Shown in pieces: positions 22,640-30,267 of a stretch of DNA of 64,000 bases. The notes under the pieces are model-generated. The model worked only from the letters and a program-made list of their open reading frames with translations, did no database searches and was not told the DNA's origin. Numbering within the stretch: position 1 is the first letter of the stretch; each line of letters begins with the position of its first letter. The position numbers and the translations under genes are program-made. This DNA comes from Cellulosimicrobium cellulans (GTDB lineage: Bacteria > Actinomycetota > Actinomycetes > Actinomycetales > Cellulomonadaceae): assembly GCF_016907755.1 (NCBI RefSeq), contig NZ_JAFBCN010000001.1, forward strand, positions 2,356,001-2,420,000, read 5' to 3'.

Positions 22640-23460
22640 GACGACTCCTTCCCGAGGTGCCCGTCGACGGGCGGTGCCGACGACCCGCCCGACGGGTCGT
22701 GCCGACGCCTCGCGTCCACCTGCCCGATGACGATCGCGACCGCGGCGGCGGCCAGCACCGGCACACCGCCCGGCGCGACCGGTATCAGCAGGACCGCGAC
22801 GAGGACGGCCGCCGCCGCGGTGAGCTGCATCGCCCGCGCCGCGAGCCGGGGCCACAGGAGGGCGAGGAACGCGGCGGCCGCGGCCGCGTCGAGGCCCCAC
22901 GCGCGCGGGTCGCCGAGCGCGTCGCCCGCGAGCGCCCCGACGAGCGTCATGGCGTTCCAGAGCACGAAGATCCCGACCCCGGTCCACCAGAACCCGGCCC
23001 GGACGGCGCGGCGCGAGCGCTGGGCGGTCGCGACCGCGGTCGACTCGTCGATCGTGAACTGCGCCGCGACCACCTTGTGCCACGAGCGCAGCGCGAGCAG
23101 GGGGCCGAGCTGCGCCCCGTAGAGGGCGTTGCGGACCCCGAGGAAGCCCGCGGTGGCGATCGCGGCACCCGGGGCGCCGCCCGCGCCGACCACGCCGATG
23201 AGCGCGAACTGCGACCCGCCCGAGAACATGAGCAGGCTCAGCGCCATGGTCTGCGCGACGTCGAGGCCCGCGACCACGGACAGCGCGCCGAAGGAGATGC
23301 CGTACAGACCCGTGGCGACGGACACCGACACGGCCTGGCGGACCGCGGCGCGGACCTCGTCCTCGACGGCGTGCTCGACGGCGTCCGTCACCTCGGCGTC
23401 GAGCGACGCCGGGGCGTCGGGCTCGGCGCCGGGGCGCGGGACGTCGTCGGGCCGGCTCAT
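22636..23460 (-). CDS. azlC: AzlC-family branched-chain amino acid exporter, large subunit
   Basis: A 274-residue AzlC permease. The family motif GISFGALSVVAGL is near residues 54-66, with MFSGGSQFALIGV soon after and FLGVRNALYGAQL in the next helix. An acidic N-terminal extension of about 40 residues precedes the membrane part. It is flanked by coupled overlaps on both sides (ATGA with the YqhA-like gene upstream and with azlD downstream). AzlC with AzlD exports branched-chain amino acids or analogues. Confidence 0.9.
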   Translation of the reverse strand: MSRPDDVPRPGAEPDAPASLDAEVTDAVEHAVEDEVRAAVRQAVSVSVATGLYGISFGALSVVAGLDVAQTMALSLLMFSGGSQFALIGVVGAGGAPGAAIATAGFLGVRNALYGAQLGPLLALRSWHKVVAAQFTIDESTAVATAQRSRRAVRAGFWWTGVGIFVLWNAMTLVGALAGDALGDPRAWGLDAAAAAAFLALLWPRLAARAMQLTAAAAVLVAVLLIPVAPGGVPVLAAAAVAIVIGQVDARRRHDPSGGSSAPPVDGHLGKESS

Positions 23461-24110
23461 GCGTGCGGGTCGGCCGGGCCCTCGCCCGCCGCGGCGGCGT
23501 TGGCCGCGCGCTGGTGCGCGGTGAGGGACATGCGGTCGATCGCCGCGAGCGCGAGCGCGGAGACGACGAACGCGAGGTGGATGAGGGTCTGCCACATCAT
23601 CTGGGACGGCGTGTAGTTGGCGCTGTCGATGAACGTGCGCAGCAGGTGGATCGAGGAGATGCCGATGATCGACATCGCGAGCTTGGTCTTGAGGACGTTC
23701 GCGTTGACGTGGCTCAGCCACTCCGGCTGGTCGGGGTGGCCGTCGAGCCGGATGCGTGAGACGAAGGTCTCGTAGCCGCCGACGATGACCATGATGAGCA
23801 GGTTCGAGATCATGACGACGTCGACGAGGCCGAGGACGGCGAGCATGATCTCCTCCGCGCCGAACGCGTGCTGGACCATCTCGTGCGTCTTGGGGTCCTC
23901 GACCATGTGCTCGCCCGTGAAGCCGCCGACGATGAGGTGCCACAGCTCCTTGAGGAACTGCCAGACGTAGACGACCTGGGCCACGATGAGGCCGAAGTAG
24001 AGCGGGGCCTGGAGCCAGCGGGACGCGAAGATCATGTACCCGACGGTCGTGACGCGGGCGCTGGGGGAGGGGACGTTCGGGCTGATGGTCGACGCGGGCG
24101 ACGAGGTCAC
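23457..24110 (-). CDS. YqhA/UPF0114-family membrane protein
   Basis: A 217-residue membrane protein of the UPF0114 (TIGR00645) family. The family core is recognisable in FASRWLQAPLYFGLIVAQVV, the NLLIMVIVGGYETFVSR motif and the C-terminal FVVSALALAAIDRM. Four membrane segments are expected. The function of the family is not established. It is the first gene of an apparent operon with azlC and azlD, joined by ATGA overlaps. The GTG at 24110 has CGGAGAG upstream at a wide spacing, and a TAGCCT -10 candidate lies about 40 bases upstream. Confidence 0.85.
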   Translation of the reverse strand: MTSSPASTISPNVPSPSARVTTVGYMIFASRWLQAPLYFGLIVAQVVYVWQFLKELWHLIVGGFTGEHMVEDPKTHEMVQHAFGAEEIMLAVLGLVDVVMISNLLIMVIVGGYETFVSRIRLDGHPDQPEWLSHVNANVLKTKLAMSIIGISSIHLLRTFIDSANYTPSQMMWQTLIHLAFVVSALALAAIDRMSLTAHQRAANAAAAGEGPADPHA

Positions 24111-24217
24111 GGGCGTGGGCTCTCCGGGAGTCGGTGGCAGGGGAGCGTCAGGCTACCAACGCCGGGTGACGGCCCGACGACGCGGGTCACGCCTCGGCAG
24201 CACGAGCGACGGGTGCG

Positions 24218-25702
24218 TCAGAGCGCGACGTAGACCGTCTCCAGGTACTCCTCGAGTCCTGCCTCGCCGCCCTCGCGGCCGAGGCCGGACTGCTTGACCC
24301 CGCCGAACGGCGCGCTCGCGTCGGAGACCAGGCCGCGGTTGATGCCGATCATCCCGGCCTCGACCTCCTCGGAGACGCGCACGGCGCGGTCGAGCGAGGA
24401 GGTGTACGCGTAGGCGGCGAGTCCGTACTCCGTCGCGTTGGCGAGCGCCAGGCCCTCGTCGTCGTCGCCGAACGCGACGACCGGCGCCACGGGCCCGAAG
24501 ATCTCCTCGGTGACGACGCGCGCGTCGGGGTCGACCCCGGACAGGACGGTCGGGGCGTAGAAGTACCCCGTGGACCGCGGCCGGTCGGCGCCCGTGAGGA
24601 CCTGGGCGCCGCCGTCGGACGCGGCGTCGACGAGCTCGGCGACCTTGTCGACGGCCTTCGCCTCGATGAGCGGACCGACCTGTGTGCCGTCCTGCGCGCC
24701 CGGTCCGACGCGCAGGCGCTCGAACGCGGTGGCGAGCCGCTGGGCGAACTCGCGTGCGACGGCGTCGTGCACGAGGAAGCGGTTGGCCGCGACGCACGAC
24801 TGGCCCGCGTTGCGCAGCTTCGCGACGAGCGCGCCCTCGACCGCGGCGTCGAGGTCCGCGTCGGCGAACACGAGGAACGGCGCGTTGCCGCCGAGCTCCA
24901 TCGACGTGCGCAGCACCTGGGGCGCGGCCTTCTCCAGCAGCGTGCGGCCGACGGCCGTCGAGCCCGTGAACGACAGCTTGCGCAGGCGCTCGTCGGCGAG
25001 GAGCGGCTCGGTCACGTCCGCGGCGCGCGACGACGGGACGACGTTGACGACGCCGGTCGGCAGCCCGCGGTCCGCGAGCTCGGACCGGATGACCTCGGCG
25101 ACGAGCGCCGTCGTCAGCGGCGTGAGCCGGGCAGGCTTGATCACGACGGTGCAGCCCGCGGCGAGCGCCGGGCCGATCTTGCGCGTCGCCATCGCGATCG
25201 GGAAGTTCCACGGCGTGACGAGCAGCGCCGGACCCACGGGCCGGCGGAAGACGAGCTGCCGGTTGCCCCCGGCCGGGGCCGTGCGGGCGAGGCCCTCGGC
25301 CCGCACCGCCTGCTCGGCGTACCAGCGCAGGAAGTCGGCGCCGTAGAGCACCTCGGCGCGTGCCTCCGCGAGCGGCTTGCCGCACTCGGCGGTGATGAGC
25401 GCGGCGACGTCGTCGGCCCGAGCGACGACCCGGTCGTAGACGGCGCGCAGCACCTCGCCGCGCTCGCGCGGAGGCGTGGCGCGCCACGCCGGGGCGGCGC
25501 GGTGCGCGGCGTCGAGCGCGCGGAGCGCGTCCGCGGGGCTCGCGTCCGCGACGTCGAAGAGCGACTCCTCGGTGGCCGGGTCCTCGACCTCGAACGTCCG
25601 ACCGCCCTCGGCCGGGCCCCAGTGGCCGTCGACGAGCAGCCCCGTGGGCACGTGCGCGACGAGCGCGGGGGAGAGGTTCGACGTCGAGGCGGGGCGGGAC
25701 AT
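24218..25702 (-). CDS. NAD(P)-dependent aldehyde dehydrogenase, succinate-semialdehyde dehydrogenase-like
   Basis: A 494-residue aldehyde dehydrogenase. Visible motifs are TPWNFPIAMATRKIGPALAA, the cofactor-binding FTGSTAVGR, the catalytic Glu in MELGGNAPF and the catalytic Cys in NAGQSCVAANR. The APFGGVKQSGLGREGG motif near the C-terminus is usual in succinate-semialdehyde dehydrogenases (GabD-like), but other semialdehydes are possible. The ATG at 25702 is chosen because GATACT ends 6 bases upstream and the protein N-terminus then matches family length. It is divergent from dapA. Confidence 0.88.
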   Translation of the reverse strand: MSRPASTSNLSPALVAHVPTGLLVDGHWGPAEGGRTFEVEDPATEESLFDVADASPADALRALDAAHRAAPAWRATPPRERGEVLRAVYDRVVARADDVAALITAECGKPLAEARAEVLYGADFLRWYAEQAVRAEGLARTAPAGGNRQLVFRRPVGPALLVTPWNFPIAMATRKIGPALAAGCTVVIKPARLTPLTTALVAEVIRSELADRGLPTGVVNVVPSSRAADVTEPLLADERLRKLSFTGSTAVGRTLLEKAAPQVLRTSMELGGNAPFLVFADADLDAAVEGALVAKLRNAGQSCVAANRFLVHDAVAREFAQRLATAFERLRVGPGAQDGTQVGPLIEAKAVDKVAELVDAASDGGAQVLTGADRPRSTGYFYAPTVLSGVDPDARVVTEEIFGPVAPVVAFGDDDEGLALANATEYGLAAYAYTSSLDRAVRVSEEVEAGMIGINRGLVSDASAPFGGVKQSGLGREGGEAGLEEYLETVYVAL

Positions 25703-25708
25703 GCTCCG

Positions 25709-25714
25709 AGTATC
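25709..25714 (-). promoter_or_regulatory. -10 element (GATACT) for the leaderless aldehyde dehydrogenase gene
   Basis: On the minus strand GATACT ends 6 bases before the ATG at 25702; a GGAG lies too close to the start to act as a normal ribosome binding site. Confidence 0.4.
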
Positions 25715-25803
25715 GCCCTCGGGGTCGCGGGGACGCACCCGGGCGGCGGTCGCGCGGGGGGCCTCGCGCCTGGACGGGCGCGGTGCCCGGACGCGCCGCA
25801 CGG

Positions 25804-25809
25804 TAGTTT
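25804..25809 (+). promoter_or_regulatory. -10 element (TAGTTT) for leaderless dapA
   Basis: TAGTTT ends 6 bases before ATG 25816. An in-frame GTG at 25810 directly abuts the hexamer and is therefore less likely to be transcribed. Confidence 0.5.
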
Positions 25810-25815
25810 GTGCAC

Positions 25816-26760
25816 ATGGTCCTTCCCGCCACCCCCGCGCGCCCGTTCGGCGCCGTCCTCACGGCCATGGTCACCCCGATGACGCCCGACGGCGCCGTCG
25901 ACCTCGCGGCGGCGGCGCGGCTCGCGAAGCGCCTGGTGGACGACGGGAACGACGGCCTGGTGCTGAGCGGCACGACGGGCGAGTCGCCCACGACCCACGC
26001 GCCGGAGAAGCAGGACCTCGTGCGCGTCGTCGTCGACGCGGTCGGCGACCGCGCGGCGGTCGTCGCCGGGGCCGGGTCCAATGACACCGACCACGCCCTG
26101 CGCATGGCGGAGCAGGCGGCCGAGGCCGGGGCCGACGGGCTCCTCGTCGTCTCCCCCTACTACTCGCGCCCCAGCCAGGAGGGCGTGTACCGGCACGTGA
26201 CGGCGATCGCCGACGCGACCGACCTCCCCGTCATGCTCTACGACGTCCCCGGACGCACGGGCGTGCGGATCGCGCCCGCGACGTACGCGCGGCTCGCGGC
26301 GCACGACCGGGTCGTCGCGAGCAAGGACGCGACGGGCGACGTGTACGCCGCCGCCAAGCTCGCGGCCGCGACCGGGCTCGCGTTCTACAGCGGCGACGAC
26401 GGCCTGCTGCTCCCGTTCCTCGCGCACGGCGCCGCCGGCATCGTGTCCGTGTCCGGGCACGCGGTCGCCGGGCCGTTCGCGGAGGTCGTGCGCCGCTTCG
26501 ACGCGGGCGACCACGCGGGCGCGCTCGACGTCTTCCTCACCACCACGCCCGTCATCGACGCGCTCAACGGCGCGGGATTCCAGGCCGTCATGGCCAAGGC
26601 CGCCGTCGAGCTGCTCGGCCTCACCGACAACCGGTTCCTGCGCCTGCCGAACGTCGCGGCGACCGAGGACGACGTCGCGCTCGTGCGCGACGCCCTCGCC
26701 GCCGCGGGCGTGCTCGCCGGCGCGACCACCGCGGCAGGCGCTGCCGCACCCACGAACTAG
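25816..26760 (+). CDS. dapA: 4-hydroxy-tetrahydrodipicolinate synthase
   Basis: DapA condenses pyruvate with aspartate semialdehyde, the first committed step to diaminopimelate and lysine. The 314-residue TIM-barrel protein has SGTTGESPTT (substrate-binding Thr pair), the catalytic Tyr142 in LYDVPGRTG and the Schiff-base Lys170 in ASKDATGD. GDDGLLLPFLAHGAAGIVSV completes the family pattern. In other actinobacteria dapA also lies directly upstream of rnj, as here. A small hairpin separates the two. Confidence 0.96.
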   Translation: MVLPATPARPFGAVLTAMVTPMTPDGAVDLAAAARLAKRLVDDGNDGLVLSGTTGESPTTHAPEKQDLVRVVVDAVGDRAAVVAGAGSNDTDHALRMAEQAAEAGADGLLVVSPYYSRPSQEGVYRHVTAIADATDLPVMLYDVPGRTGVRIAPATYARLAAHDRVVASKDATGDVYAAAKLAAATGLAFYSGDDGLLLPFLAHGAAGIVSVSGHAVAGPFAEVVRRFDAGDHAGALDVFLTTTPVIDALNGAGFQAVMAKAAVELLGLTDNRFLRLPNVAATEDDVALVRDALAAAGVLAGATTAAGAAAPTN

Positions 26761-26778
26761 CGAGGGCAGGAGCCCTCG
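26761..26778 (+). terminator. Small hairpin between dapA and rnj
   Basis: CGAGGGC (26761-26767) and GCCCTCG (26772-26778) form a 7-base stem with an AGGA loop starting right after the dapA stop codon. It may attenuate or mark an mRNA processing site. Confidence 0.5.
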
Positions 26779-26810
26779 AAACCCCCGGCTCAGCCACGAC
26801 AGGAGGCCCC

Positions 26811-28496
26811 GTGAGCCATCCCCACCCCGAACTCTCCCTGCCTCCCGAGCTCCCCACCGGAGGGCTGCGCATCGTCGCCCTCGGCGGGCTCGGGGAGGTC
26901 GGCCGCAACATGGCCGTCCTCGAGTACGACGGGCGCCTGCTCGTCATCGACTGCGGCGTGCTCTTCCCCGAGGACAACCAGCCCGGCGTCGACCTCATCC
27001 TCCCGGACTTCGACTACATCGCGGACCGGCTGGACGACATCGAGGCGATCGTCCTCACGCACGGCCACGAGGACCACATCGGCGCCGTCCCGTACCTGCT
27101 GCGCCTGCGCCGCGACATCCCGCTCGTCGGGTCGCAGCTCACGCTCGCGTTCGTCGAGGCCAAGCTCAAGGAGCACCGCATCTCGCCCGTGACCCTCGCG
27201 GTCAAGGAGGGGCAGGTCGAGCAGCTCGGCGTGTTCCGCTGCGAGTTCGTCGCCGTGAACCACTCGATCCCCGACGCGCTCGCGGTCGCGGTGACGACCG
27301 GCGCCGGGACCGTGCTGCACACGGGCGACTTCAAGATGGACCAGCTCCCGCTCGACGGGCGCATCACCGACCTGCGCGCGTTCGCGCGGCTCGGCGAGCA
27401 GGGCGTCGACCTGTTCATGGTCGACTCGACCAACGCCGAGGTGCCCGGGTTCGTCACGCCCGAGGTCGAGATCGGACCGGTGCTCGACAACGTCTTCGCC
27501 GCGTCGGAGAAGCGCATCATCGTCGCGTCGTTCTCGTCGCACGTGCACCGCGTGCAGCAGGTCCTCAACGCCGCGCACCACCACGGGCGCCGCGTCGCGC
27601 TCGTCGGGCGCTCGATGGTCCGCAACATGACGATCGCCGCCGAGCTCGGGTACCTCCACGTGCCCGAGGGCGTGCTCATCGACCTCAAGAAGGTCGACTC
27701 CCTGCGCGACGACGAGATCGTGCTCATGTGCACGGGGTCGCAGGGCGAGCCGATGGCCGCCCTGTCGCGCATGGCCAACGGCGACCACAAGGTCCAGGTC
27801 GGCCACGGCGACACGGTGATCCTCGCGTCGTCGCTCATCCCGGGCAACGAGAACGCCGTGTTCCGCATCATCAACGGGCTCACGCGCCTCGGCGCGCGCG
27901 TCGTGCACGGCGGCAACGCCAAGGTGCACGTGTCCGGCCACGCGAGCGCGGGCGAGCTCCTCTACTGCTACAACGTGCTCAAGCCCAAGAACGTCATGCC
28001 GGTGCACGGCGAGGTCCGCCACCTCGTCGCCAACGGGGCGCTCGCGGTCCGCACGGGCGTGCCCGCCGACCGCGTCGTGCTCGCCGAGGACGGCGTCGTC
28101 GTCGACCTCGTCGACGGCAAGGCGTCGGTCGTCGGCGCGGTCCCGTGCGGGTACGTGTACGTCGACGGGTCGAGCGTCGGCGAGATCACCGACGCCGAGC
28201 TCAAGGACCGGCGCATCCTCGGCGAGGAGGGCTTCGTGTCCGTCTTCGCCGTCGTGGACTCCGCGACGGGCAAGGTGCTCGCCGGGCCCCAGATCCTCGC
28301 GCGCGGGTTCGCCGAGGACGACAAGGTGTTCCAGGACATCCAGCCGGAGGTCGTCAAGGCGCTCGAGGACGCGATCGCCGGCGGCGCGACCGACACGCAC
28401 CAGCTCCAGCAGATCATGCGCCGTGTGATCGGGCGGTGGGTCTCCAACCGCCTGCGGCGCCGCCCGATGATCGTCCCGGTGGTCGTCGAGGCCTGA
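26811..28496 (+). CDS. rnj: Ribonuclease J
   Basis: RNase J is a zinc metallo-beta-lactamase/beta-CASP nuclease with endonuclease and 5'-3' exonuclease activity in mRNA decay and rRNA maturation. The 561-residue protein has the metal motif HGHEDHIGA near residues 84-92, later metal-ligand segments NHSIPDA and HTGDFKMD, and beta-CASP segments including CTGSQGEPMAALSRMANGDH and GNAKVHVSGHASAGE. The GTG at 26811 has AGGAGG at good spacing. It follows dapA, and two large hairpins end the unit. Confidence 0.95.
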   Translation: MSHPHPELSLPPELPTGGLRIVALGGLGEVGRNMAVLEYDGRLLVIDCGVLFPEDNQPGVDLILPDFDYIADRLDDIEAIVLTHGHEDHIGAVPYLLRLRRDIPLVGSQLTLAFVEAKLKEHRISPVTLAVKEGQVEQLGVFRCEFVAVNHSIPDALAVAVTTGAGTVLHTGDFKMDQLPLDGRITDLRAFARLGEQGVDLFMVDSTNAEVPGFVTPEVEIGPVLDNVFAASEKRIIVASFSSHVHRVQQVLNAAHHHGRRVALVGRSMVRNMTIAAELGYLHVPEGVLIDLKKVDSLRDDEIVLMCTGSQGEPMAALSRMANGDHKVQVGHGDTVILASSLIPGNENAVFRIINGLTRLGARVVHGGNAKVHVSGHASAGELLYCYNVLKPKNVMPVHGEVRHLVANGALAVRTGVPADRVVLAEDGVVVDLVDGKASVVGAVPCGYVYVDGSSVGEITDAELKDRRILGEEGFVSVFAVVDSATGKVLAGPQILARGFAEDDKVFQDIQPEVVKALEDAIAGGATDTHQLQQIMRRVIGRWVSNRLRRRPMIVPVVVEA

Positions 28497-28507
28497 CCGA
28501 CGACGTC

Positions 28508-28543
28508 CGCGCCGGCGGACCCCTCAGGGGGTCCGCCGGCGCG
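28508..28543 (+). terminator. First of two tandem hairpins after rnj
   Basis: CGCGCCGGCGGACCCC (28508-28523) pairs perfectly over 16 bases with GGGGTCCGCCGGCGCG (28528-28543) around a TCAG loop. Confidence 0.75.
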
Positions 28544-28549
28544 AGAAGC

Positions 28550-28591
28550 GAGAAGTGGCCCCTGCCGTCGGTCTGGCAGGGGCCACTTCTC
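28550..28591. terminator. Second tandem hairpin between rnj and the converging TetR gene
   Basis: GAGAAGTGGCCCCTGCC (28550-28566) pairs perfectly over 17 bases with GGCAGGGGCCACTTCTC (28575-28591), loop of 8. Seen from the minus strand it follows the converging TetR gene, so it can serve both genes. Confidence 0.75.
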
Positions 28592-28630
28592 ACGTCTCGG
28601 GAAGGATCCCGGGCGACCCGACGGGCCTCG

Positions 28631-29218
28631 CTACGTCCCGGTGCGCCGGACCAGGCCTGGGCCGACGGTGGCGAGCGTCGCGCCGTAGCGCGCGGCGCGC
28701 TCCGGGTCGTCGCCGGGCACGAGGCCGGCGAGCTCGAGCGAGACCAGTCCGTGCACGAGGCCCCACAGCCCGAGGGCGACGTCGGCGGCGGACGCCGCGT
28801 CGGGGACGAGGCGCGCGACGGCGTCGCGCAGCACGAGGAAGGTCTCCTCCTCGACGGCGCGGGGGCGCTCCGCGCCGGGCCGCACGCCGCGGGCGAACAT
28901 CACCGCGTAGAAGTGCGGGTCCGCGAGCGCGAAGGCGCGGTACGCGCCACCGAGGGCGGCGAGGTCCGCGCCCGGGTCGTCGGTCCGGACGACGGCCGCG
29001 AGGTGGGCGGCGAAGCGCCGGAAGCCCTCGGCGGACACGGCAGCGACGAGGTCGTCGCGGCTGCCGAAGAGCGCGTACACCGCCGACGGGCTCGTACCCG
29101 CCGCCGTCGCGACCGACCGCACCGTCACCGCGCTCTCGCCGTGCTCGGAGATGGCGCGCGACGCCACGTCGAGGAGGCGGTCGCGCAGGGCGTCGTCGTG
29201 CAGTCGGGGTCGTGCCAC
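28631..29218 (-). CDS. TetR-family repressor (WHG/TetR_C_33-type C-terminus)
   Basis: A 195-residue regulator. The N-terminal helix-turn-helix spans about residues 10-55: RDRLLDVASRAISEHGESAV, then VRSVATAAGTSPSAVYALF and GSRDDLVAAV. The C-terminal domain carries ALGLWGLVHGLVSLEL, the WxxxHG motif of the TetR_C_33 (WHG) type. It is divergent from a small membrane protein gene, and a 17+17 base imperfect palindrome covers the promoter between them, which is very likely its operator. Its own GTG is preceded by TAGACT with a 6-base gap and appears leaderless. Confidence 0.9.
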   Translation of the reverse strand: MARPRLHDDALRDRLLDVASRAISEHGESAVTVRSVATAAGTSPSAVYALFGSRDDLVAAVSAEGFRRFAAHLAAVVRTDDPGADLAALGGAYRAFALADPHFYAVMFARGVRPGAERPRAVEEETFLVLRDAVARLVPDAASAADVALGLWGLVHGLVSLELAGLVPGDDPERAARYGATLATVGPGLVRRTGT

Positions 29219-29224
29219 GCATCG

Positions 29225-29230
29225 AGTCTA
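29225..29230 (-). promoter_or_regulatory. -10 element (TAGACT) for the leaderless TetR gene
   Basis: On the minus strand TAGACT ends 6 bases before the GTG at 29218. Confidence 0.5.
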
Positions 29231-29236
29231 GAGGGC

Positions 29237-29268
29237 TTGACACCGGTTTGCGAACGCTGTTCTATAAC
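29237..29268 (+). promoter_or_regulatory. Promoter of the small membrane protein gene
   Basis: A perfect -35 TTGACA (29237-29242) is followed by the overlapping -10 candidates TCTATA (29261-29266, spacing 18) and TATAAC (29263-29268, spacing 20). It is the best sigma-70-like promoter in the window and lies inside the operator palindrome. Confidence 0.65.
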
Positions 29269-29282
29269 AGTGTTCGCAAACC
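29245..29282. promoter_or_regulatory. TetR operator: 17+17 base palindrome over the promoter
   Basis: GGTTTGCGAACGCTGTT (29245-29261) and AACAGTGTTCGCAAACC (29266-29282) are inverted repeats with one mismatch and a 4-base spacer (CTAT). It begins just after the -35 and covers the -10, so bound repressor would block RNA polymerase. Confidence 0.8.
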
Positions 29283-29326
29283 GCGGCGTGCCGTGCGCCG
29301 AGCGTCCCGCCAGCCCAGGAGGTCCC

Positions 29327-29737
29327 GTGCTCGAGCTCACCGACGCCGCCCGCATCACCGCGGGCGTCGTCCTCCTCACGGTCGTCGGCATCGAGTCCGG
29401 CGGCGCGTTCCTCGTCAAGGTCGTCACACGGCGCGTGCCGGCGACGGGCTTCCAGACGTCGTTCTTCCGCGCCGGGCACGCGCACGCGGGCGTGCTCGTC
29501 ATCCTGGGGCTCGTGTGCCTGCTGCTCGCGGAGGCCACCGACCTCGCGGGATTCTGGCGGTGGCTCGCGGCCACCGGGGTGCTCGTCGCCGCGATCCTCC
29601 TTCCCGCCGGGTTCTTCCTCTCCGCGATAGGTGCGGGACGCGAGGCGCCCAACCGGGCCGTCGTGCTGCTCCCCGCCGGCGGCGTGGTCCTCGCCGCGGG
29701 CGTCGTGACGCTCGCGTTCGGGCTCTTCCTCGGGTGA
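29327..29737 (+). CDS. Small four-helix membrane protein controlled by the adjacent TetR
   Basis: A 136-residue, highly hydrophobic protein with about four membrane helices. The segment TSFFRAGHAHAGVLVILGLV holds two histidines near the start of the second helix, which might bind a ligand or metal; this is an observation only. The GTG at 29327 has AGGAGG at 29317-29322. It is divergent from the TetR gene and has a strong promoter overlapped by the operator, so it is probably induced by the same ligand. I do not recognise a characterised family; an efflux or stress-response role is only a guess. Confidence 0.75.
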   Translation: MLELTDAARITAGVVLLTVVGIESGGAFLVKVVTRRVPATGFQTSFFRAGHAHAGVLVILGLVCLLLAEATDLAGFWRWLAATGVLVAAILLPAGFFLSAIGAGREAPNRAVVLLPAGGVVLAAGVVTLAFGLFLG

Positions 29738-29770
29738 CGCGGCAGTCCTGGTTCGGCTGGTGCACCGGAC

Positions 29771-29792
29771 GCTCCGGACGTGCTCCGGACGT
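29771..29792 (+). repeat. Tandem 11-base direct repeat upstream of the Imm51-like gene
   Basis: GCTCCGGACGT occurs twice head to tail (29771-29781, 29782-29792). It ends 28 bases before the candidate -10 (TACGGT, 29821-29826) of the next gene. It could be a binding site for an activator or chance. Confidence 0.4.
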
Positions 29793-29820
29793 GCGCCGCG
29801 GCGTCGTGGGTGGTCGCCGC

Positions 29821-29826
29821 TACGGT
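29821..29826 (+). promoter_or_regulatory. -10 element (TACGGT) for the leaderless Imm51-like gene
   Basis: TACGGT ends 6 bases before the ATG at 29833 and no ribosome binding site is present. Confidence 0.5.
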
Positions 29827-29832
29827 TCCCGC

Positions 29833-30198
29833 ATGACGAACGCCGAGGACTTCGCCCCGCTCGACCCCGTCCGCCTCGTGACCCTGTCGCAGGGGTGGAG
29901 CATCATCTACTCGCCCGGCGGCCCGGAGTGGCACCAGCACAAGGGTGCCCTCGAGCGGCACGGCGTCGAGGGCTCCGGGTACGACTTCTCCGGCGCGCTC
30001 CAGGCCGCGCTCACCGACGACGAGCCGAGCGTCCTCGACGCGGTCGGGTTCGACCCCGAGGGCGGCATGGTGAGCGTGTACGGGTCGGACCTCGGTGCCC
30101 TGCACGCCGCGGCACGGCACCTGCACCGCCTGGTCACCGACGAGCGGGCGCTCGACGCCGCGCTCGCCCGGTCCGTGGAGCTCGGCCTCGACGACTGA
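29833..30198 (+). CDS. Imm51-like immunity-family protein
   Basis: A 121-residue acidic, soluble protein. The order of motifs HGVEGSGYDFSGALQ, VGFDPEGGMVSVYGSD and a final helix with DERALDAAL matches what I know of the Imm51 family, small immunity proteins of polymorphic toxin systems. The assignment rests on remembered motif similarity. No toxin gene lies nearby: upstream is a TetR-controlled membrane protein and downstream a converging metallo-beta-lactamase gene. Such orphan immunity proteins can protect against toxins of neighbours or have other roles. Confidence 0.6.
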   Translation: MTNAEDFAPLDPVRLVTLSQGWSIIYSPGGPEWHQHKGALERHGVEGSGYDFSGALQAALTDDEPSVLDAVGFDPEGGMVSVYGSDLGALHAAARHLHRLVTDERALDAALARSVELGLDD

Positions 30199-30267
30199 GC
30201 CCGGCGACCTGCGTCGGAAGCGCTCCGGGTCGCGGCCCGCACCGTCCGTGGGAGGGGCAGGGCGGCC

